From contig CM030941.1 in the NCBI GenBank assembly GCA_018136815.1, forward strand, positions 1,611,582-1,675,581: DNA of 64,000 nucleotides, written 5' to 3'. Origin of the DNA: Isochrysis galbana (Eukaryota > Haptophyta > Isochrysidales > Isochrysidaceae). Shown here piece by piece: positions 43,325 through 54,127 of this stretch (position 1 is its first letter; each line of letters opens with the position of its first letter). The translations under genes and the position numbers were made by a program. The notes under the pieces are model-generated. The model had not been told where the DNA came from and ran no database searches. It was given only the letters and a program-made list of their open reading frames with translations.

Positions 43325-44082
43325 TACTTAATTAACTTCTTAATAGTCTCACCGCACACGCGGCCGTGGACCCTCTACTTTCTACTCACGCAACAAAACT
43401 TTCTACACCCCCTCTCTCCCGGCCCTTTCCCCCCCGCCATCAGGCGACTCCCCCCGTGCACTACTAGGAGGATAGGGGAAAAGGGCTTAGATATGGTCGG
43501 TGGCCCGCGCCCCCCCCCGGTGATCCGTTCCCCCCTTCCTCCTATGCCTATCGGGCTGGCGGCGTCCTCAGTCCCGACTTCTCCTGTAAACAGGTGCGGG
43601 ACTTACATATTTTCCGGTGAGCGGAGCCCTCGCTCCACCCACCCCCTTCTCCGCGCTCTCTCTCCCCTCTCCTGCAGGCACGCGCGATGGCGCGCCTGCG
43701 ACAGGCCTGCAGCTGCCTCTGGCGACCCCTGGAGGCTCCTGGAGGCCAGCTCAGGGGGCAGCAAGGAGGCTGGGGCTGGGCCCTGGTCTCCCCTGCCTCT
43801 CCCTCGCTGGCGCTCCTGGGCCTCAGGGGCCCCCACTCTGCACCTGTCTGCCTGTCGAACAGGGGGGGAGGGGGGTTGGAGCGATGGGCTGGCCACGACA
43901 GGCCAGGACGCGCGAGGCAGGCGAGCCTGCCACTGAGAGAGTGGGTCAGCAGGGCAGTGGGCTCCTGGCAAGCCACCAGGCGTGCCAGGAGCATGGGTGG
44001 TTCCTCCCCCATGGCAGGGGAGGAGTGGAGAGAGGGGGGGGCTCGTGCCCCCCCATGGGCGAACTACGTATAAACTTAGTTC
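43325..44082 (-). mobile_element. Complete short retroelement E3 (family 2) with target duplication
   Basis: Minus strand: GAACTA-AGTTTATACG-TAGTTC, then GCCC and ATG at 44056, opening a 36-codon ORF (MGGHEPPPLSTPPLPW). A longer overlapping frame reads PPELASRSLQGSPEAA and ERGERARRRGW. The tail at 43325 is GTGAGACTATTAAGAAGT plus TAATTAAGTA. The 13-bp duplication CCGACCACAATAA lies at 43312-43324 and 44083-44095. It sits inside an older hairpin-headed copy (44096-44450). Element length 758 bp. Confidence 0.88.
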
Positions 44083-44095
44083 CCGACCACAATAA

Positions 44096-44450
44096 CAATA
44101 ATACAGTAGTAGTTGTTGCGAGTAAAGGGGGGGCCTTGTACACTTCCCCCTCGTATGTTCCGTTTTTAGGTCTTCCCGCGCGACTCCCTCTCCGTCGCCG
44201 CGCCCCAGTTCCCTTCTCCCCCGCATCGCCCCGAATCGGTCCGTCCCCCCTCTCCTCTCCTCTCCCCGGCTCCCCCGCGGAAGCCCTCTCCCCGAATGCG
44301 AATGCGTGCGGCGCGCGGCGCGTGCGCCAGTGTGTGGAGAGATGTGAAGGCAGGGGCTGAGGCTGGTTGTCCAGGCCCACCCAAGAGGTGTTTGCGATGG
44401 AGGGAGGGGGGCGCGAGGCCCCCATTGACCCCTACTTGTAAAAGTAGGTT
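44096..44450 (-). mobile_element. Retroelement 5' end with hairpin, host of E3
   Basis: Minus strand starts AACCTACTT-TTAC-AAGTAGG, then GGTCAATGG. The ATG at 44425 opens MGASRPPPSIANTSWVGLDN, like E2 and the copy at 52400-52622. E3 is inserted 340 bp into it. The 3' end was not found. Confidence 0.65.
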
Positions 44451-44459
44451 GAAGCAGCG

Positions 44460-44619
44460 AGCGCAAGGGGACGGACGAGCCGCAAGGCACAAGCGGCAAG
44501 AGGAGGAGGGAGTGAGCATAGGAAGCGGGCGTGGCTGCGGTATATCTACTTAGGGTCGCGCGCGAGGTGAGAACATTAAGATTTTTTTTCAGTTCACTGC
44601 GCACTCCGGTAATTTTCAT
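44460..44619 (+). other. Short spacer with an isolated retroelement tail
   Basis: GGTGAGAACATTAAGATTTT plus T at 44568-44590 is a family-2 tail without a body. Confidence 0.5.
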
Positions 44620-44941
44620 GGACGCAACAAATAACAGAGAAAATACCGAACGCCTCATTATCGTTCACGGATACGGCAACTGCGCCGATAGCATCTCCTA
44701 AAAAAATGGTGGACTCATCATGCAATACGTGTTGTCACACATGTCTGATGAAGAGAGGCAATACGCACGCATCCTCCTGTTTCGTCGTATACATACCTCG
44801 TATGACAATCACGACTCCGATGTACACCTGGTTGATCCACCACAAAAAGGCGAAGAAGCGATTAGGAAGCAGCGGAGGAAAGCGCCGTTTGGTTGTTCTT
44901 GTGGCCATCGCTGCGCGCACCCTCGGAGCATCGGCGGATGA
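44620..44941 (+). pseudogene. AT-richer broken ORF of unknown family
   Basis: Starting MDATNNRENTERLIIVHGYG the frame reaches one stop and then continues in the same frame as KNGGLIMQYVLSHMSDEERQ and onward through ARILLFRRIHTSYDN for about 105 codons in all. Composition is unlike the neighbours. No family recognised; one nonsense mutation in a foreign gene is the simplest reading. Confidence 0.35.
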
Positions 44942-44999
44942 TATCTCCGGACGCGCTGGCAGGCACTCCCCGATTTCACACAGTAGACTCTAAGTCAAG

Positions 45000-46019
45000 C
45001 TAGAGCTGTTTGTTCATGAACTTTCGCTTAGCGAATACAAGCCAGAATTTGCTTGGTGAACCACTCTCATCATACACTCTCTGGACTAATCGCTTGCCCA
45101 ACTCCTCACGTGCTTGCTTCAGGTAAGCCCGGCACAAGTCTGCGCATGGTTGGTAAGATATGAGCACAACGGGCTCGCAGTCGAGCGGCTCGTCTCGGCA
45201 CAAGCAAAGGCACGGCGTGCGCTTGAGCACCTGATTCCGCTTCGCTGGCGGGTGACGGGAAGAAGCTTCCCAATGCAAAGTTAGCATCGCCTGGGGAGCA
45301 CAACAGCAGCGCGGTTCCGGGTTAGGAACGCCGGCCCCTCCGATCAGCCGACACCATGTGAGAACTGGCACTGCTATGATGGAGGGGAGTGCCCGATCTC
45401 TGTTTCAGGCGGTTCGGAGCACCTGGCAAAGTGAAGTCCTCATGAGCCATGGTGGTGAGTGCTTGCAGCCCTTCCGCAGGTCTCGGACACGACTCGAGCC
45501 GCTTCAGGCATTGCGTGGTGTAGAGTGTCAAGTAGATCAGCACACGATCAGCGCATCCCTTAACTTCGAAATGCTTGAAAAGCACGTTGGCCTTGAAGTA
45601 GCCGAGGGTCTCGTCGATGATATCTTCCGCCTCTGGGGGGCCGGACGGCACATGTGTACGGGGAAGTGGGAGAGGAGGCGGGGGCAGAGGTGGGGGGAGG
45701 GAGGGCTCATTCACGCAGGCGTCACGGTAGTGTAAATGGTGCGCCTACCCGGCTCGGCGCGTGGCGCAGGGCCTCTCGCCGCCGTCTTGAGAGGCAGCAC
45801 AGCGCAGCCGCACGCGACCGTGACTCCCTTGGACTCGTTGAATGCCGAGTGGTAGACCTGGAGCGGGCGGGCGCAGGGTGAGAATGGCGCGCGCACGGGC
45901 GGCGAGCAAGTGGAGAGAACCAGCTGAGAGTGGGTAGTGAGCGAGCCAACGAGTGAGCAGAGAGAGGGAGGGAGGGAGGGAGGGAGAAATAGGGGGGGCG
46001 TCGAGGCACCGCTCACCAT
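45000..46019 (-). CDS. ARPC3: Arp2/3 complex subunit 3 (ARPC3), five exons
   Basis: Exons on the minus strand: 46019-46017 (ATG only), 45857-45749, 45632-45423, 45290-45231 and 45139-45000, all with GT-AG introns, giving 173 residues. The joined protein runs M-VYHSAFNESKGV, GCAVLPLKTAARGPAPRAEP, EAEDIIDETLGYFKANVLFK, DRVLIYLTLYTTQCLKRLE, DFTLPG-DANFALGSF, SEAES-DLCRAYLKQAREEL and FWLVFAKRKFMNKQL. Each block matches ARPC3 (about 178 residues in animals) in order. The product is a small core subunit of the actin-nucleating Arp2/3 complex. The first exon ends directly after ATG (CCACCATG-GTGAGC), leaving Met alone. The 5' flank is divergent and short. Confidence 0.93.
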
Positions 46020-46364
46020 GGTGGCGGTCGGTCCACACCGGGGTAGCGAGGGAAGGGTTAGGAAGAACGGTGAGTCTACAAGACAACATCAAGATCTCCG
46101 CCGGCCTTCCCTTCCCACCAGGGCTGTACGTGATTCAAGTGATCCTAGCTGGGAAACACGTGTTTGCCGTGTTTCTAAAAAACCCAAACACAGCCGTGTT
46201 TTGCCGTGTTTCAAACCCCCTCCAGTTTGGCCGCCGTGTTTGCAGCAGCTCGCCAGCAGCCAGCGCAGCGCCCGCGCGGGCGGCGCGGGCGCGCGCGGCC
46301 CGCGCGCCCGCGCTTGCGGGCGCGCGGCACACGAGAGATAGGAGATAGGGATAGGGCATAGATA
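46020..46364. other. ARPC3 upstream region with CCGTGTTT repeats
   Basis: At 46160-46240 inverted AAACAC/GTGTTT motifs recur (AAACACGTGTTT; CCAAACACAGCCGTGTTT). A related stretch is at 56330-56460. A GGGCGCGC run lies at 46270-46325. Confidence 0.4.
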
Positions 46365-46958
46365 CTAGATGTAGATACAGACACAAATACCAATAGAGAT
46401 GGTGCAGGAATGTTGCACGCGTAAAACATCTCCGCTATCGCGCCATCGCACACTTGCTTTGTCCCCGCATTGAAGTGCAACACACTCTGCTGCCCCCCCC
46501 CCCCCTCGCCCCCCCGCCCCCGCACAAGAGAACTGGCTCATTGCAACGGGCGCCGCTGCCGCCTCATCCACCTCCCTCACAGCCACCTTCTGCCGCTTCT
46601 TCTCGCTCTTCTTGCCCTCTTCCACGCGCACCTTCTCAACCAACGCGAGAAACGTTGAGTCGCTGGCAGGGCATTGGGCAGATTGGCTGCGACCAAGCAC
46701 GTGGTCAACAACCCTTGTCGCGCTGCCGCGCCGCTGCACGCCGCAGCCGATGCACCGCCAGGCAGGGTGATTTGGATCATCCTCATTGAGGATGATCACA
46801 CACGCCCACACTGGGTCGGTCCGCTTCGCTGCAAGCGAGAGCCGCGTGCGCGCGCGCTGTGATGTGCTGGGTGGGCTGCGCGGGCAATGATGCCAGTGGG
46901 TCAGGGGGTGGTCGGACTGTCGGCAGCCCGACACGGCGCTGCATCGTGCGGGAATCAA
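46365..46958 (-). pseudogene. hAT-like transposase N-terminus with BED-type zinc finger
   Basis: The frame from 46958 reads DPVWACVIILNEDDPN, then WRCIGCGVQRRGSATRVVDH, then QCPASDSTFLALVEK and a basic helix KKSEKKRQKVAV. Cys-x2-Cys followed by His and Cys after a GxTR-type helix matches a BED finger. No catalytic domain follows within the frame, and the C-terminal third reads into low-complexity sequence. Confidence 0.5.
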
Positions 46959-47339
46959 ATGCCGAATGTAGCTTAGATATAAAGGAACCGATCACCCCGC
47001 GGGCGCGACCGCCAATTCTTTACGGGTAGAGCGTGAGCGCGCGTGACGGAGGGGGGGGGGAGGGGGGGCGGATCGCACCATCTCTTGGCGAAGATTTTCG
47101 TCGCGTCAGGTAGCCCCCCCCGGAGCTTTTTTATTGGGCGTCGCGCCACGGTCAAAAAATGCAGCCCAGCCCTTACTTATGTTTAAAAAGCCCCTGTTTG
47201 ACCGCCCTATTTATAGATATAGATATTGTGCCTTGATGTTAATCTAATTTTAGTTCTTTTCGCCGTTTTTTGTTTATTTGGAGGGAGGGGAAAGCCGAAA
47301 CCCCGAAACGCCCCCGCCCCCCCCCTAACTACGCCCCCC

Positions 47340-47990
47340 CCTCCCTCCTCGCCAATCGCCAATGTCGCCCAAGGGCTCGCGCAAGCGGAATGCGGCGAGG
47401 CAACCGGTGCTGCGTGGGTTCCTGCCGGTGCAAAAGGCCGTGATGGGCTCATCCTCCTCTTTGATGGGTAGGCACCAAAAGCCTGAGGCCAAGTCGAGCA
47501 GACACAGGAAGAGAGAATCTCTAGATCCCTGGCCGCGAGACAAGCGGTCGATGGCTTCGACCGTTAGAGGCAACGGACTATCGGAGATGCGGAGTTTCGA
47601 GTTAGTGTCGCGGTAGTCAACGCAAAAGCGGACGGAGCCATCCTTCTTGCCAACTAGCACCACTCGGGAAGCCCAGGGCGGCTGCGGCGATTGGCGTAGC
47701 TGCAAGGGCGGCATTTGTGAATATGGTGCTTGGTGTGCCACCCAGTGCAACTGGATCAACACCAAAGCGCCGCCAGCGCGCTCGGTGCCGGCTCAAAGTT
47801 GGGCACTCGCGCGTATCACGGCATCGGGACGGTAGCGTTGAAGCCGGGGGCGTGGCCGATTTCGGCGCGGTGCACGCGGCCGGCTGCGGCGATTGGCGTA
47901 GCTGCAAGGGCGGCACTTGTGAACATGGTGCTTGGTGTGCCACCCAGTGCAACCGGATCAACACCAAAACGCCGGCAGCCCGCCCAGTTT
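47340..47990 (-). pseudogene. Ty3/gypsy reverse transcriptase fragment with internal duplication
   Basis: Minus strand: PWASRVVLVGKKDGSVRFCV, then DYRDTNSKL, PLPLTVEAIDRL, CLLDLASGFWCLPIKEED and PITAFCT, the first half of a gypsy RT (motifs 1, 2 and A). The catalytic YVDD part is missing. Upstream, a stretch of about 90 bp (GGCGATTGGCGTAGCTGCAA) is tandemly duplicated with a period near 195 bp. Confidence 0.8.
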
Positions 47991-48184
47991 TGGTGCAAAG
48001 TTGGGGCTTCTCGTCTCAACAATTGTAGCGTTTCGTGAACGGCTGTTAGTAGTGATACTCATGTACATATCGATGTCAATCGCAATCTGTGTCGATGATC
48101 ATATAATGTGTAGAGAAGCGCATTTCGTGGAGGGTATGAGCTGGTAGAGCTTATGGCTCCGTCACTAGTTGTGCATGCCTTGCA

Positions 48185-48405
48185 TGAAGGGCATCAGTAA
48201 AAATATACCGGAGGGGGGCCCGAATACTTTTTAGCGCTTGGTCTTCGGAGGCTTAAAATTGGCCATTTTTCGAAAATTTTGCCGGCGGACCCCCCATTTT
48301 TTTTGCTGATCTCTCATACCAGAACCTATAGAAAGCTTATTTAGGCCTCCATTTGCCCATTGCCGATTTCGCCCTCCGCACCCCCCTAGTGAGTGACCGG
48401 GCTAA
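48185..48405 (+). repeat. AT-rich dispersed element U, copy 3
   Basis: From GGCATCAGTAAAAATATACC through TTTTTCGAAAATTTTGCCGG to AGTGAGTGACCGGGCTA. Confidence 0.8.
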
Positions 48406-49434
48406 GACTATTAAGCGAGGGGTTTTTTTTCTAGGCAGGGTTCTTCACGGAAGTAGGTGAAAATCGGAAGCACCTGTTTTGGTGCTTCGCTTTATTACGA
48501 ATTCAACGTGGAAAAGTGAAAAAGGGAAGGTGGAAGGTGGCCAACGAGCCGATTTCACCGTCCGTGGTCCCGACCTCTGTCTCCCACCCCCCGCGCCGAG
48601 GGGGGGGGGGGGGAAGCAACGCCTCGGCCGAAAATCACTCCGGTTTGTTCTCGTGTTTTGAGTCCAATATTTCTCGCAAAAGCCCTCCCCCCATGGGCCA
48701 CCGTACAAAACAGCTGCGGTGAAGCAACTGTTTCGGTGCTTCGGCCCGGTAGTAAAGAGCTAAAGTAGATCTTGAGATATTGTCCAAAAACCGCGAGTTC
48801 CAGAGTTTTGTTTTACTCAAATTCCCCGACTATCGTTGAGGGGGGGTTGGGCGTGGTCGCTCGTGGGTGCAAGGGTGTGTCGCCCTCGGGGGGGGGGTCG
48901 CGCACACCCTCTCTTCTCTCTCTCTCTCTTTGGGAGTAACCAAAGTACCCTTCCTCGCTATGAGGGACAGAGAGAGAGTAGCAGGTCCAGTCATACTTGT
49001 AGATCTGGCGCCGCGGCGCGCCGAGGCCCGCCGCCGTCGTCGTTTTCTTCTCTCCTCTCTTCTTTGACTTCTATCGTCTCGTGCTCCATTCGTCTGTCTC
49101 TCCGTCCTTCACCCCGCCTTCTCTTCTTCTCTCTCTCCTCTCCTGCTAGGTTTTGTCCCTCGAATTGCTTCTCCCTCTCCCTCATATCTTACGTACCCCA
49201 GCAATCCGTTTCCCAAAAACAGTTGGTGCCTCTCTTCCTCTCGACTCTCTCTCTTCTCCCCCCTTTCGCAGAAGGGAGAGAGGGGCGGCGCAAAGGTGCC
49301 GAGGGGGAGCGCCAGGGCGGGAACCTCTCCCTCCCCTCCTGTCTCTCGCGCGCCACAGCCAGCCGCCGCGCTCGGCGCCGTGGGCGTGAGAGAGAGAGAG
49401 AGACAGGCACCCTCCCCCCACCCCCCTCCCCGCG
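48406..49434. other. 5' flank and leader of the RNA-binding protein gene
   Basis: The region contains G/C homopolymers, a CT-rich stretch (48905-49250) and a GA run (49388-49404) 30 bp before the start codon. No other gene is supported. Confidence 0.4.
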
Positions 49435-51525
49435 ATGGCCTCCTCCTCCTACGTGCGCCTCCGCGGCCTCCCCTTCTCCGTGAGTGAGGCAGAGATTGCC
49501 CAGTGGTTTGCGGCCGCGCCCGGGGGCCCACTCACCGTCCTCAGAGTCTTCTTCACGTACAACGGATACGGGCGGAAAAACGGGGAGGCGGTGAGACAAC
49601 AAAGCACACACGCACACAGCTCCTACTGCGACGCTTTGCAAGCCGCACACACACCTTGCGCTACTGGATACGTCTGCGCAGCGTGGCTTCCTGCGCTCGT
49701 TCCGCATGCAGCTCAGGAGATGCTAATAGCGCGCCGTGCACCGCCGCCCTTTTCAGCAGAAGATTAAGACCCTCCTTTCCTCCCCCTCCTCTCGATGTGC
49801 GCCCTGTGCAGTTTGTCCAGCTGCCAGACGCTCTCGCAGAGCATGCAGCACAGGTGCTCAACCACCGCCACTTGGGCTCGAGGTATATTGAGGTCTTCGT
49901 GTCTAGTGAGGCTGAGGCAAGCCAGGCCGGCACGCCCGTGAACCTCATGGTCCCGCATGCCGGTGCTGGAAGCTGGCAGCCCGAGAGCGCGCCGCCCACG
50001 GCCTCGGTGTGCTCTCTCTCCCATATCCACGTCACCTTCACGCCAGAGGGCGCGAGCATCCGTGCACCGCTTTGCCTTACTTGGCGCGTAGCTCGCGACA
50101 CCGACCGGCCGGAGCGCGCGTCTTCATACACTGTCCGGCCTCCCTCGCATGCTCAGGGCATCGTCCGATTGCGCGGCCTTCCCTTCAACGTCACCGCGGA
50201 CGCGATTCTGCAGTTCTTCCACGGCTACCACATACCAAACGGCATGATGGGCATCCACCTCGTGCTGGGCAACAACGGCCGGCCCAATGGCGAGGCATTC
50301 GTTGAGTTCGCCTCGGAAGAGATTGCTGATGCAGCGCTCGCCAAGGATCGGGCAACCATCGGACAACGTTATGTGGAGGTGTTCCGCTCTACTCCAGAGC
50401 AGGTGTGCTTCTGCGCGCGTGCTCGGTGCCGCATGGGGGTGGCGCCCTGCCTTGCTGTAGTGGGCCGCTACTTCAGGTTACCTTATGTGCACCGCGGCAC
50501 ATCTGCCCCTGCAGATGCACCAAGCGCTGTCGCGCACAAACAAGTCGAACAACCTCGCGCCCGTCCAGATGCAGGGAGGCATGCAGGGCGGCATGCCGGG
50601 TGGCATGCCGGGCGGTATGCCGGGTGGCATGCCGGGTGGCATGCCGGGTGGCATGCCGGGTGGCATGCAGGGCGGCATGTCGGGCGGCATGCCGGGCGGC
50701 ATGCCGGGCGGCAATGGCATTCCGTATGCCTATGGCCCGTTCACCGCAATCCCGCCGCAGCACATGTACGGAGGGGCCATTGGCGCTGCGGGCATGGGGG
50801 CCCCTGGCATGGAGTCTGTCGTCAAGATGCGCGGGTTGCCATACAGGGTGAATCGCAATGACATCCTCGAGTTCTTCGCCGGTCTTAGCGTGCCGCTCAA
50901 CGGGGTGCACCTGATGTACAATGAGCACGAGCAGCCGACAGGCGAAGCCTATGTTGAGTTTAGCAGTCCTGAGGACCGGGAGCGCGCCATGACGAAGGAC
51001 CGCCAGCACATGGGCGGCCGATACGTCGAGCTGTTCCGTGTCGGGCGTGCCGATATGATTCAGGCGCTCGAGCAGTTTGTTGGGGGCTATATGAGCAACA
51101 ACATGCAAATGCCGGGCGGTATAGGAGCCGCCCCTCCATCATACGGCATGTACGGAGGAGCCATGCAGCCGGGCCCATATGCCCACTCTGCCGGCTATAT
51201 GGCTGGCCCGGCGTGCGGCGGGCCGGGCTTTACCGGCATGCCGCCATCGATGCCACCCGGAGGAATGTCTGGCCCCGTGGGCGCGGCGGCCAAGGCAGGC
51301 ACCGTCCGGATGCGTGGCCTACCATTTCGGGCCACAGTTGACGACGTGCTGCGTTTCTTTACGGGATTTCACGTAATGCCCGCGGGCATCGTGTTGGGGC
51401 AGCGGGATGGCCGGCCGAGTGGAGAGGCGTGGGTCACCTTCGCCTCCCCTAATGAGGCCCAACGTGCTCTGAGCATGAACCATAAGAACATTGGGAGCCG
51501 GTACGTGGAGCTCTTCATGGCTTGA
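49435..51525 (+). CDS. hnRNP F/H-type RNA-binding protein with four quasi-RRMs
   Basis: Exons 49435-49590, 49812-49925, 50157-50402 and 50515-51525 give about 508 residues. Each quasi-RRM opens with the family signature: [48 protein letters not shown] and [16 protein letters not shown]. Each ends with [11 protein letters not shown]- and RYVEVF-type blocks. A Met/Gly/Pro linker separates repeats two and three. This layout is that of hnRNP F/H and related splicing regulators that bind G-rich RNA. Intron 2 (49926-50156) has a GCCGGC donor if the boundary follows CAG; a GT at 49938 also fits. That intron is 3n long without stops, so retention would extend the linker by 77 residues. Confidence 0.85.
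50575..50715 (+). repeat. GGCATGCCGGGT coding minisatellite
   Basis: About a dozen 12-bp units encode GGMP or GGMQ inside exon 4 of the RNA-binding gene. The reverse strand also stays open (MPPGMPPG). Confidence 0.9.
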
Positions 51526-52399
51526 TTGTCGGGAGGCAGTCCTGCTGGGTGCTCGCTCTAAAGCCAGCCTATGCTCGCGCTCTCCCACGAATGCCTGCTG
51601 CCATCGCGACCAATTGCTTCGTAATCTAGGAAATTCTTGCGTGGCATCGTCGAGCTCGTCGCGTGTGTATCTCGTCGGTATCTTTTGTGGTTGCCTGCCC
51701 TCGTTCCGTGTGTGAGGCGCGCCGGGCACGCTGCCGTCTTCCACCTGCTAGACTACCCGTGGCATTGCCCGTTTTTCATCCTCACGGCCAATCTCCTTTC
51801 TTTCCATCCACCTGCACGGATCGCACCCCCCTTCCCCATCTCCGTGTACGAGCTATTCCACATCTAGGCCAACGCAACTCGTCGGCGCCCCCCAATTATG
51901 CTCGGCCATCTTGTGTTTCGGGGGACTCCTGTTGCGAGTGGTAACCGCCACGGACCGTTGCGAGGCTGCCGGTATTATTGATCTCAATCCAATGCCCGTG
52001 CGACAGCAGCACCATCTGCTCGCGCGGTGCAGTCCACTCCAAGTGGGGGCGAGAGCGATGATGCGGCAGCTACCATAACGTTTGCATGGGTGTTGCCACT
52101 CATCCATGTGAAGTGTCGTCGGGCAATTCTGTGTGGCTGCAAGAGCAGTGCAGCACTTGCTTGGTATGCTGGTAGGGATGAGGGAGATGACCCGTAGTAG
52201 CTCCAATTTTTGGGAGGGTTCTCCGTGGGGAGCGGTCGCTCTTCTCTGCCCTCCGGCAGGCTATTCTTCGTGCGCGTGCATGAGACTTGATGTACGAAAA
52301 CATGAACGCAATCGCGTGCCTGCACAACCACGCCTGCACATGGCAACATCGAAAGCGGGAGTCAGGTTCAGGTTAAGTGAGGGATAGGTGGGGAGTCAG
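51526..52399. other. 3' flank, no supported gene
   Basis: Short frames only. Composition is lower in GC than the coding region before it. Confidence 0.35.
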
Positions 52400-52622
52400 C
52401 TCGAGGGCAGGCCCAACGCGGGCGTGGGAGTGCGGTTCGCGGCCTGCGCCCTACTAGTGGTCTGGGCCAGCATGATGAGCGCCCAGCACCTGCGAGAGGG
52501 CTGGGGTTGATTGTACGGGTACGGTGTCCGCGATGGAGTGATTGAGTGAGGGGGGCGCGAGGCCCCCATTGACACCCACTTTTAAAAGTAGGTTCATGCT
52601 GAACTAAGGCATAAACTTAGTT
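52400..52622 (-). mobile_element. Retroelement 5' end with two tandem hairpins
   Basis: Minus strand: GAACTAAG-TTTATGC-CTTAGTTC, then CAGCATGAACCTACTTTT-AAAAGTGGG, then TGTCAATGG opening MGASRPPHSITPSRTP. Both hairpin types of the family occur one after the other, each followed by an ATG. Confidence 0.6.
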
Positions 52623-52675
52623 CCCGCCGCCCCCTGCGAGGCCTGCGAGCCATGGGAAAGGGACAGAATGCCAAA

Positions 52676-52850
52676 ATAAAAAACCCCTTTTAATATTCTC
52701 ACCTCGCGCGCGGCTATGCAGCTGACTATCGTAGCCACGCCCTCTTCCCTTCCTTTCCCTCACTTCCCGCCTTTTGCGGCATCTCCCCTCGTGCTCTACC
52801 TAGGGGCCCAGGTTGTGGGGGGGGTTGGGTAGGGCGGGGGTGCACCGGCC
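52676..52850 (-). mobile_element. Family-2 retroelement 3' end
   Basis: Minus strand tail GAGAATATTAAAAGGGGT plus T run at 52678; inward CACGAGGGGAGATGCCGC matches the GTGCAC region of the family loosely. Confidence 0.6.
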
Positions 52851-53149
52851 CCTAGTGGTCTGTTCTCGCCTTCCTCCTGTGCCTCTAGGTGGCCCGTTTC
52901 TCACTGTGTTGATGTGAGCGTTTTGCTGTTGATGTGTCGCCTTTTGCTCTCAGCGCCCGTCTCTTCCGGGATTTCTTCGAGGAGGGAGACGCGCCTCAGC
53001 CTCAGGCGAGCTTACCGGCTAGGCCGATTGCCTCTGCCACAAGGCCGAGGTTGTCATTCATGGTTAGGTTTCCTTTGTCGTTTTCTATGAAAATGGGGGC
53101 GCTGAGCTCTAACGGTTTCTTTAGCTTAGGTTGGGTAAGGTGTCGTTCC

Positions 53150-53400
53150 GTCAAATGTGGGACATGAGTCGAATTGAGCGATCGAATGTCCACAGTTGTA
53201 CACAGCGTTATTTTAAAATTAAATGTAGACTAGCGTAACATTCCCTGCTTCCCGCGACGCGTGTCCCCCCGGAGGGCGCCGTGTCGGCGCTTTTCGATTG
53301 TGATTACTTGTAACTATGGGCAGGGCGCGATGTGCATCGGCCACCCCGCGGGGGCGCCGTGCGTGCGCATAGAAACTTTTTCCGCCGTGGTCGCGCGACA
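53150..53400 (-). repeat. Dispersed element V, copy 2
   Basis: Inverted relative to 30225-30555 with good matching over most of its length, ending at CGTTCCGTCAAATGTGGGAC. Confidence 0.7.
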
Positions 53401-53689
53401 TGACGCTCCCCTTCGGACTCTCCGCTACGTGGGAAGTTACAACGGAGACACGCTCCGGCCGTCGCTGCGGAGTCTCTCTCTCTCTCTCGCTCTCTCTCTC
53501 CGTCTCTCGTGACGTGTTTGAGTTATCGGTGATTTGGGGTCGCGGTTGCTTGATAATTTGCTTGGTTTGGGTGAATGATTCCGGTGTGTTCGTGAGTCGG
53601 TGTATCCTGTTGTTCTCGGCTTCGTTGTCCGTCGTTGTTCGCTGCGTCGCTGCGCTCAAGCAGCCTAGGCTCCCTCCGTGAGGGAAGAG
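53401..53689. other. CT-rich spacer
   Basis: CTCTCTCTCTCGCTC tract at 53474-53510; no gene is seen. Confidence 0.3.
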
Positions 53690-54127
53690 TTCTTTGTGGT
53701 CTAACAATCTCTTAAAACCCAACACACTAGGGCCGCTAGGAGCGCCTCGCCGCCCCACAGCCCTTCGTTCGCCGTTCGTTCCCCGTCCAGACACCCAAAT
53801 GGGGTTGCCCGACCCAGTCCAGAATTTCATTCATCCGACTCCCGGTGGGGAGGAGGGCCAAAGCGCCGCGCTAGCCGCCGGTGCTGCTCGCGACGGAGTG
53901 GCTCAGAGCCCTCCGGCTCCGCTCGACTCGACACCCTGGCCCCCCTGCCTCCCCCTCGCTCGCCCCGTTGGCCTCGGGGGCCGTCCAAGTCGTCTGTTTG
54001 TCTGTGGCTCAGAGTCAGAGATGGTGGGGGGAGTCATGAGGTTGACTGACAGCCCCCCCCGGAGGGGCGTGCCCGAGGGGAGGGGCGCGCGAGGCACCCC
54101 CCCATGACTCCTACTCTAAGAGTAGAT
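53690..54127 (-). mobile_element. Retroelement 5' end with hairpin
   Basis: Minus strand starts AATCTACTCT-T-AGAGTAG, then GAGTCATGG opening MGGCLARPSPRARPSG. The 3' limit is uncertain. Confidence 0.55.

Noticed and set aside
50478-50720. MPPGMPPG minus-strand ORF
   Set aside because: Reverse of the GGMP-coding repeat inside the RNA-binding protein gene.
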